Assembly (NCBI RefSeq): GCF_001297065.1 | Contig: NZ_LHOX01000015.1 | Span: 62,001 to 126,000 of the forward strand | Direction: 5' to 3' | Origin: Enterococcus sp. RIT-PI-f | Lineage (GTDB): Bacteria; Bacillota; Bacilli; Lactobacillales; Enterococcaceae | DNA: 64,000 nt | Shown here: piece after piece, positions 58,355 to 64,000 of the stretch | Position numbering within the stretch: position 1 is the first letter of the stretch | How the letters are laid out: the number at the start of each line of letters is the position of its first letter | Notes under the pieces: generated by a model | The model's input: the letters and a program-made list of their open reading frames with translations, nothing else | Databases searched by the model: none | Told to the model about the DNA's origin: nothing | Program-made: the position numbers and the translations under genes

Positions 58355-60385
58355 ATGTTAAAGCAGCCATTGACCGTGCTGAAAGGTGTCGGTGAAAAGC
58401 GCGCCCAGGACCTTGCTAGTCTAGGCATTGAAACCATCGAAGACTTGCTGAAATATTATCCTTTTCGCTATGAAGATATTCAAGAACGACAATTGGCAGA
58501 AATCCAAGATCAAGAAAAAGTAACGATCAAAGGCATTGTCGTTTCACCGCCCGTAGTCAATCGATTTGGCTATAAAAAGAGCCGTCTGCAATTTCGTATG
58601 ATGCAAGACCACGATGTCTTCAATGTTTCTTTTTTTAATCAACCTTATCTAAAAGACAAAGTAGAATTATCAGAAGAGATTGCGGTATATGGCAAATGGG
58701 ATGCCAAACGCAAAGCAATGACAGGTATGAAAATCATTGGCAGCAAAAGCAGTGAAGAGTTTGCACCAATCTATCATGTCAATAAATCGGTGCGCCAAAG
58801 CGTCTTGATCGAACTGATCAAGCAAGCATTTACGGACTTTGGCGATCAAATCCCGGAAATCTTGCCGCAAACTTTGATCGATAAGTATCGTTTGATGCGT
58901 CGCGATGCTGCAATGTTTGCCATGCATTTTCCTAAGCAGCCCCAAGACAGCCATCAAGCCAAGCGCAGAGTCATTTTTGAAGAATTCTTCTTATTTCAAA
59001 TGCAGATCCAAGGCTTGAAACGCAGTGAGAAAGATGCAAAGAATGGGGTAGTCATCGATTATGATGTCCAGCGGCTCAAAACATTTACCCGCCAGTTGCC
59101 TTTCGAACTAACGAATGCCCAAAAGCGAGTCACCAATGAAATCTGCCATGATTTGAAGAGTCCGCAACATATGCAGCGCTTATTACAAGGCGATGTAGGA
59201 AGCGGCAAAACCGTCGTTGCTGCGATCGCCTTATACGCCACGATGACTGCCGGATTTCAAGGGGCATTGATGGTGCCAACCGAGATTTTGGCGCAACAGC
59301 ATCTGGAGAGCCTCAATCAGTTGTTCGATCCGTTAGAAGTTCGGACAGCACTGTTGACAGGATCGACTAAGACCAAAGAACGACGAGCGATCCTTGCTGC
59401 GTTAGCAGCCGGCGAGATCGATATCGTTGTTGGCACCCATGCGCTGATCCAAGAAGGCGTTGACTTTGCTCATTTGGGTTTAGTGATCACAGACGAACAG
59501 CATCGATTTGGTGTCAATCAACGAAAAGTTTTGCGAGAGAAAGGCTATGCGCCAGATGTTTTATTTATGACTGCTACGCCAATTCCGCGGACATTAGCGA
59601 TCACCGCCTATGGTGAAATGGATGTTTCGATCATTGATGAAATGCCCGCTGGCCGCATACCCGTCGAAACCCGCTGGGTCAGACCACCTCAATTTGACGC
59701 TATCTTAGAATGGGCACAAAGAGAACTTTCCGCAGGACATCAGATGTATGTGATTTGTCCGCTGATTGAAGAATCTGAAATGCTGGACGTCAAAAATGCG
59801 ACAGAAATTTATGAACAATTGCAAAGTTACTATGCACCGACCTATCAAGTGGGAATGCTGCATGGCAAAATGAAAAATGACGAAAAAGATGCAATCATGG
59901 CTGCTTTCAAAGAAAACGAGACGCAGATTTTGGTGTCCACGACCGTCATCGAAGTCGGTGTCAATGTACCAAATGCGACAGTGATGCTGATCATTGATGC
60001 CGATCGGTTTGGTTTGGCACAGTTGCATCAACTGCGGGGGCGCGTTGGTCGTGGGGCAGATGCCTCTTATTGTATTTTGATCGCCAATCCTAAGAATGAA
60101 ACAGGCGTGGCCAGAATGACGATCATGACTGAAACCACCAATGGCTTTATCGTCAGTGAAAAAGATTTGGCATTGCGTGGTCCGGGAGAAGTCTTCGGAA
60201 ACCGTCAGTCAGGATTGCCAGAATTTGCTGCAGCAGATCTGGTGGCGGATGCCCATATTTTAGAAGTCGCCCAAGTGGAAGCCACTGCGCTTTGGCAAAA
60301 AAAGAATTGGCAAGTATTGCCAGAATATCAACCATTAGCTGCATATTTGGCTGCGCAAAAAGCCGATAAACAATTTTTTGATTGA
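58355..60385 (+). CDS. recG: ATP-dependent DNA helicase RecG
   Basis: 676 residues. Regresses stalled forks and processes junctions. Wedge/OB domain in the first 250 residues; Walker A GDVGSGKT at 279-286; motif II DEQH at 380-383; motif [11 protein letters not shown]. Full length. AAAGGAG site before ATG. Confidence 0.96.
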   Translation: MLKQPLTVLKGVGEKRAQDLASLGIETIEDLLKYYPFRYEDIQERQLAEIQDQEKVTIKGIVVSPPVVNRFGYKKSRLQFRMMQDHDVFNVSFFNQPYLKDKVELSEEIAVYGKWDAKRKAMTGMKIIGSKSSEEFAPIYHVNKSVRQSVLIELIKQAFTDFGDQIPEILPQTLIDKYRLMRRDAAMFAMHFPKQPQDSHQAKRRVIFEEFFLFQMQIQGLKRSEKDAKNGVVIDYDVQRLKTFTRQLPFELTNAQKRVTNEICHDLKSPQHMQRLLQGDVGSGKTVVAAIALYATMTAGFQGALMVPTEILAQQHLESLNQLFDPLEVRTALLTGSTKTKERRAILAALAAGEIDIVVGTHALIQEGVDFAHLGLVITDEQHRFGVNQRKVLREKGYAPDVLFMTATPIPRTLAITAYGEMDVSIIDEMPAGRIPVETRWVRPPQFDAILEWAQRELSAGHQMYVICPLIEESEMLDVKNATEIYEQLQSYYAPTYQVGMLHGKMKNDEKDAIMAAFKENETQILVSTTVIEVGVNVPNATVMLIIDADRFGLAQLHQLRGRVGRGADASYCILIANPKNETGVARMTIMTETTNGFIVSEKDLALRGPGEVFGNRQSGLPEFAAADLVADAHILEVAQVEATALWQKKNWQVLPEYQPLAAYLAAQKADKQFFD

Positions 60386-60392
60386 TAAATTA

Positions 60393-60401
60393 TGCTATAC
60401 T
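60393..60401 (+). promoter_or_regulatory. Extended -10 promoter for plsX
   Basis: TGCTATACT (TGn + TATACT), 8 bases past the recG stop and 31 before plsX. No good -35, as is usual for extended -10 boxes. Confidence 0.4.
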
Positions 60402-60431
60402 AATGAAGAAAATGAAGGGAGTGGCAACGAC

Positions 60432-61451
60432 ATGCGAATTGCCGTCGATGCAATGGGTGGAGATAACGCCCCAAAAGCCATCGTGGAAGGTGTCATGCTG
60501 GCAAAAAAAGACTTTCCAGATATTGCGTTTCAATTATATGGAAAAGAAAATGAGATCAGAAAATATGTGACAGATGAAAGTCAGATCACAATTATTCATA
60601 CCGATGAAAAAATCAATAGCGATGATGAACCCGTCAAAGCGATTCGACGGAAAAAAACAGCTTCAATGGTACTAGCTGCACAAGCAGTCAAAGAAGGACG
60701 AGCAGATGCTATTTTTTCTGCCGGCAACACCGGCGCGCTGTTAGCAGCAGGTCTGTTCATCGTTGGACGGATCAAAGGGATCGATCGACCTGGATTGATG
60801 TCAACGATGCCTGTGATTGGTAAAGATGCCGGGTTTGATATGCTGGATCTAGGTGCGAATGCAGACAACAAACCAGAACATTTGGTTAACTATGCGGTGT
60901 TAGGTTCTTTCTATGCACAAAAAGTGCGCGGCATCAGTACCCCACGTGTAGGCCTTTTAAATAATGGAACAGAAGAAACCAAAGGCAGTGAATTAACGAA
61001 GAAAGCTTTTGAATTGCTTTCTGCAGAACCGTCGATCCATTTTATTGGCAACGTTGAGGCGAGAGAGTTACTGAATGGCGCAGCAGATGTTGTTGTGACG
61101 GATGGCTTCACTGGGAATGCAGTCTTAAAATCAATTGAAGGCACAGCCTTGAATTTGATGGGCTTATTGAAATCTTCGATCATGGATGCTGGCATCAAAG
61201 GTAAGTTAGGTGCTGTATTATTGAAAGATGCTTTGCGAAATGTCAAAAATGAGATGGATTACGCCAAACATGGCGGTGCTGTTCTCTTTGGTTTAAAGGC
61301 GCCAGTCATCAAGACCCACGGCTCTACGGGGCCAGAAGCGGTTGCGTATACCATCAAACAAATCCATGCGATGCTTGCAACAGATGTCGTTGCGCAATTG
61401 GTGGCGCATTATGAATCAAACACAGCAACGTCAGCTTCGCAATCGGAATGA
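60432..61451 (+). CDS. plsX: Phosphate acyltransferase PlsX
   Basis: 339 residues. Makes acyl-phosphate from acyl-ACP for PlsY, the first step of phospholipid synthesis. Start [20 protein letters not shown] and motifs [10 protein letters not shown] and [11 protein letters not shown] are typical. ATG 60432 follows AAGGGAG; the open frame upstream to 60378 is not used. Confidence 0.95.
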   Translation: MRIAVDAMGGDNAPKAIVEGVMLAKKDFPDIAFQLYGKENEIRKYVTDESQITIIHTDEKINSDDEPVKAIRRKKTASMVLAAQAVKEGRADAIFSAGNTGALLAAGLFIVGRIKGIDRPGLMSTMPVIGKDAGFDMLDLGANADNKPEHLVNYAVLGSFYAQKVRGISTPRVGLLNNGTEETKGSELTKKAFELLSAEPSIHFIGNVEARELLNGAADVVVTDGFTGNAVLKSIEGTALNLMGLLKSSIMDAGIKGKLGAVLLKDALRNVKNEMDYAKHGGAVLFGLKAPVIKTHGSTGPEAVAYTIKQIHAMLATDVVAQLVAHYESNTATSASQSE

Positions 61452-61481
61452 CATCGTTGTAACAAAATTGCAAAAAAAGCC

Positions 61482-61510
61482 TAGACAAATGCATGGGAAA
61501 GCAGTACAAT
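61482..61510 (+). promoter_or_regulatory. Promoter of acpP
   Basis: -35 TAGACA (61482-61487), 17 bases, -10 TACAAT (61505-61510). Lets acpP be made apart from plsX. Confidence 0.55.
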
Positions 61511-61559
61511 GTTTCTTAGCCATTCTATGTTTTGTGCAAACGCGTGGAGGTGAAGCCAG

Positions 61560-61802
61560 TTGACACGAGATGAAGTATTCAAGAAAGTAGCAGTCGTGAT
61601 CGCCAATCATTTTGAGATTGATGCCGAGAACGTGACGGATACAATGAGCATTAAAGACGACTTGAACGCTGATTCGATCAGTGTGATGGAATTCGTCCTA
61701 GAACTAGAAGATGAATTTGGTACCGAAATTTCAGATGAAGATGCCGAGCAGATCGAAACAGTCGGTGGAGCGGTTGATTATATTTCAAGCCATCTTGCTT
61801 AA
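61560..61802 (+). CDS. acpP: Acyl carrier protein
   Basis: 80 residues, acidic, helical. Phosphopantetheine serine S39 in the motif A-D-S-I-S, where most ACPs have D-S-L-D/E/S/T. TTG start at 61560 with GGAGGTG upstream; no ATG fits. Located after plsX as in many lactic acid bacteria, some of which have another acpP in the fab cluster, so this copy may serve PlsX/PlsC rather than synthesis. Confidence 0.93.
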   Translation: MTRDEVFKKVAVVIANHFEIDAENVTDTMSIKDDLNADSISVMEFVLELEDEFGTEISDEDAEQIETVGGAVDYISSHLA

Positions 61803-61811
61803 GACAGTTTA

Positions 61812-61846
61812 AAAGAGCTAAGTCCTAGATGACTTGGCTCTTTCTT
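61812..61846 (+). terminator. Terminator of acpP
   Basis: AAAGAGCTAAGTC / GACTTGGCTCTTT with one wobble, 6-base loop, T-rich end. Confidence 0.75.
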
Positions 61847-61915
61847 TATCCTTTTTTCTTCAATAAGGGAGCCTTTATTATAGTGTTTCACGACTTGATT
61901 GATGAGATTGAAAAG

Positions 61916-61944
61916 TTGACATGGCAATGATGTAAGACTATTGT
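61916..61944 (+). promoter_or_regulatory. Upstream opp promoter P1
   Basis: -35 TTGACA (61916-61921), 17 bases, -10 TATTGT (61939-61944). Confidence 0.5.
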
Positions 61945-61983
61945 AAGTATTCTGAAAATTCAGTGTTTTTATTTTTGTAGGGC

Positions 61984-62012
61984 TTGCATTATTAGAATCA
62001 TTTCTATATAAT
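61984..62012 (+). promoter_or_regulatory. Downstream opp promoter P2
   Basis: -35 TTGCAT (61984-61989), 17 bases, -10 TATAAT (62007-62012). About 110 bases of AT-rich leader follow, with GCACGTGC at 62083-62090. No gene lies in 61803-62123. Confidence 0.6.
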
Positions 62013-62123
62013 TATTAAGAATATATTATACATTGTTAAGAAAGCTTTCGGAATTCATTCGTTTATTCCTAGTTTTTTATTAGCACGTGCACGTCATCTT
62101 AGAAAGTAGAGAGGGGTATTCGA

Positions 62124-63131
62124 TTGTCCAGAGATAATCAGTTACTAGATGTTCAAAACCTTCATACAGGTTTCCGTATTAAAGATGATTACTATGATGC
62201 AGTAGATGGTATTTCTTTCACCTTAGACCGCAATGAGATATTAGCGATCGTTGGAGAATCTGGCTGCGGAAAAAGTACATTAGCAACCACTATTATGGGA
62301 TTGCATGATCCTAACAACACCAAAATCACGGGGGAAATCTTATATAAAGATTTAAATTTATCAAATTTAAATGAAACCCTGTACAACAAAATCCGCGGTA
62401 ACGATATCGGGATGATCTTCCAAGATCCATTGTCAGCATTGAACCCATTGATGCGTATTGAAGATCAAATCAAAGAAGGTTTATCTTACCATACCGATAT
62501 GTCAGCTGAACAGCGTCAAGCTCGGGCATTGGAATTATTAGAACAAGTTGGGATCCCAAATCCACCGCGGGTGGGTCGTCAATATCCCCATGAGTTATCT
62601 GGGGGGATGCGGCAACGTGTCATCATTGCTATCGCGATTGCATGCAAACCGCCGATCATCATTGCGGATGAACCAACTACAGCGCTTGATGTAACGATTC
62701 AAGCACAAATTTTGGATTTACTGAAAGATCTGCAAGAAGAAACGCAAACTGGGATTATTTTGATTACGCATGACTTAGGTGTCGTGGCTGAAATGGCTGA
62801 TCGGGTAGCCGTGATGTATGGTGGACAATTCGTTGAAGTGGCTACTGCAGAAGAATTGTTTTCCAACCCGCAACACCCTTACACACAGTCATTATTAAAC
62901 TCGATCCCACAAGAAAATTCTCAAAATGATGAGTTGCATGTGATCGAAGGCGTTGTGCCTTCTTTGAAAAACATGCCTCGTACAGGCTGTCGTTTCGCTG
63001 CACGGATTCCTTGGATCCCTGCAAGCGACCATGAAGAAAATCCGGTCTTGCATGAAGTTGCACCGGATCATCTAGTCCGTTGCACGTGCTACAAGCATTT
63101 CCATTTTAGAGACGAAGAAGGAGAAGTGTAG
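62124..63131 (+). CDS. oppD: Oligopeptide ABC importer ATPase OppD
   Basis: 335 residues. Walker A GESGCGKST at 44-52, signature LSGGMRQR, Walker B IIIADEPTTALD. The C-terminal oligopeptide extension is present but has an altered cysteine pattern: CRFAARIPWIP in place of the usual C-R-F-x-P-R-C-P, with a later C-T-C. TTG start 62124, 7 bases after GAGGGG. The stop is followed directly by oppF. The permease and binding-protein genes should lie to the right. Confidence 0.92.
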   Translation: MSRDNQLLDVQNLHTGFRIKDDYYDAVDGISFTLDRNEILAIVGESGCGKSTLATTIMGLHDPNNTKITGEILYKDLNLSNLNETLYNKIRGNDIGMIFQDPLSALNPLMRIEDQIKEGLSYHTDMSAEQRQARALELLEQVGIPNPPRVGRQYPHELSGGMRQRVIIAIAIACKPPIIIADEPTTALDVTIQAQILDLLKDLQEETQTGIILITHDLGVVAEMADRVAVMYGGQFVEVATAEELFSNPQHPYTQSLLNSIPQENSQNDELHVIEGVVPSLKNMPRTGCRFAARIPWIPASDHEENPVLHEVAPDHLVRCTCYKHFHFRDEEGEV

Positions 63132-64000
63132 ATGACAGAATTAATTACAATCAAAGATCTGAAAGTCCACTATCCAATTCGCAGCGGGTTCTTCAATCGC
63201 GTCACGGATTTTGTCTATGCTGTAGATGGCGTTGACTTTGTGATCGAAAAAGGCAAGACCTATGGTTTAGTAGGGGAATCAGGTTCAGGTAAATCGACGA
63301 CTGGTAAAGCAATTGTCGGTTTAGAGAAAGTCACTAGCGGAGAAATCATTTATGAAGGCCAAGACGTGACGAAACGTGCGGCGCGCAAAAAAATGAACTA
63401 CAATAAAGATGTGCAAATGATCTTCCAAGATTCCATGTCGAGTTTGAATCCCAAAAAACGGGTCATCGATATCATTGCGGAACCATTACGAAACTTTGAA
63501 CGTCTAAGTGATCAAGAAGAAAAACAACGCGTCAAACGCTTGTTAGACATCGTGGGTATGCCTGAGGATGCTTTGTACAAATATCCCCATGAATTCTCTG
63601 GTGGTCAAAGACAACGTTTGGGTGTTGCCCGAGCAGTTGCTTCGAATCCTAAATTGATCGTAGCAGATGAACCTGTATCTGCATTGGATCTATCGGTTCA
63701 AGCGCAAGTATTGAACTTTATGAAACGCATCCAACAAGAATTCGGCTTAAGTTTCTTGTTTATCTCTCATGACTTAGGTGTCGTCAAACATATGTGTGAC
63801 AATATCGCGATCATGTACAAAGGCCGTTTTGTTGAGATCGGATCAAGAGAAGATATTTATCAAGATCCACGCCATATCTATACCAAGCGCTTATTATCAG
63901 CTATTCCTCAAATTGATGTAAAAAATCGTGAGGCCCATAAAGAAAACCGTCGTCGTGTAGAATTAGATTACGTGACGCATCAAAAAGATTATTATGATGA
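63132..64000 (+). CDS. oppF: Oligopeptide ABC importer ATPase OppF (partial)
   Basis: The first 289 codons are present; the gene leaves the window. MTELITIKDLKVHYPIRSGF start, Walker A GESGSGKST, Q-loop FQDSMSSLNP, signature FSGGQRQR, Walker B IVADEPVSALD. The ATG follows the oppD stop codon TAG directly, with GAAGGAGAAG upstream. Partner ATPase of OppD. Confidence 0.93.
   Translation, partial: MTELITIKDLKVHYPIRSGFFNRVTDFVYAVDGVDFVIEKGKTYGLVGESGSGKSTTGKAIVGLEKVTSGEIIYEGQDVTKRAARKKMNYNKDVQMIFQDSMSSLNPKKRVIDIIAEPLRNFERLSDQEEKQRVKRLLDIVGMPEDALYKYPHEFSGGQRQRLGVARAVASNPKLIVADEPVSALDLSVQAQVLNFMKRIQQEFGLSFLFISHDLGVVKHMCDNIAIMYKGRFVEIGSREDIYQDPRHIYTKRLLSAIPQIDVKNREAHKENRRRVELDYVTHQKDYYD

Noticed and set aside
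62083-62090. GCACGTGC palindrome in the opp leader as an operator
   Set aside because: Eight bases is too short to support a claim; noted only within the promoter entry.

Overview
The window looks like a chromosomal stretch of a low-GC Gram-positive bacterium of the Enterococcaceae, most likely an Enterococcus. The grounds are gene order (rplQ-ecfA1-ecfA2-ecfT-truA, no map gene between adk and infA), strong GGAGG ribosome sites, zinc-type S14 and L36, frequent GTG/TTG starts, and protein sequences of enterococcal character. No rRNA, tRNA or CRISPR array was seen.

Layout. 1-4653 is accessory DNA: an integrative element abutting the 3' end of guaA. It carries a minus-strand rep (HUH) - DUF3173 - tyrosine integrase operon. 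The integrase has a one-base frameshift and runs off the left edge. The element also holds a secreted V8-like serine protease with a small exported partner, long inverted repeats, and three GTAGGGAA repeats near guaA that resemble integrase arm sites. 4654-8024 holds guaA, coaA and an rRNA-type methyltransferase. 8171-19667 is a complete nucleoside scavenging and catabolism locus: a LacI regulator, then pdp-deoC-cdd, the BmpA/NupABC importer, and deoB-punA-deoD. A cre-like site and LacI-type dyads lie in front of pdp. 19776-23992 has an iron alcohol dehydrogenase, an SGNH hydrolase, gpmA, a resolvase-like protein lacking the catalytic serine, and rpiA.

24128-28823 is the str operon (rpsL-rpsG-fusA-tuf). 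28827-32442 is a vitamin B6 locus: a MocR/PdxR regulator with a nitroreductase, divergent from a pyridoxal/HMP kinase and an ECF S-component. 32540-46900 is the S10-spc-alpha ribosomal super-operon, from rpsJ to rplQ with secY, adk, infA and rpoA. It is followed by the shared ECF module (ecfA1-ecfA2-ecfT), a structured intergenic element, and truA. 50447-52833 is a divergent MFS exporter / Rgg-type regulator pair. 52885-64000 has a YfhO membrane protein, rpmB, the Asp23-like yloU with fakA, recG, plsX-acpP, and the start of an opp operon (oppD, partial oppF).

How it works together: pentose phosphates released by Pdp, DeoD/PunA and DeoB are fed by DeoC into glycolysis. The ECF energising module at 47033-49501 would power S-components such as the B6-linked one at 31894. 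FakA, PlsX and AcpP form a phospholipid-precursor group.

I found no convincing new defence or biosynthetic system. The items most worth a second look are the structured element between ecfT and truA, the frameshifted integrase and repeat architecture at guaA, the Ser-to-Thr recombinase, and the direct repeat between pdxR and pdxK.
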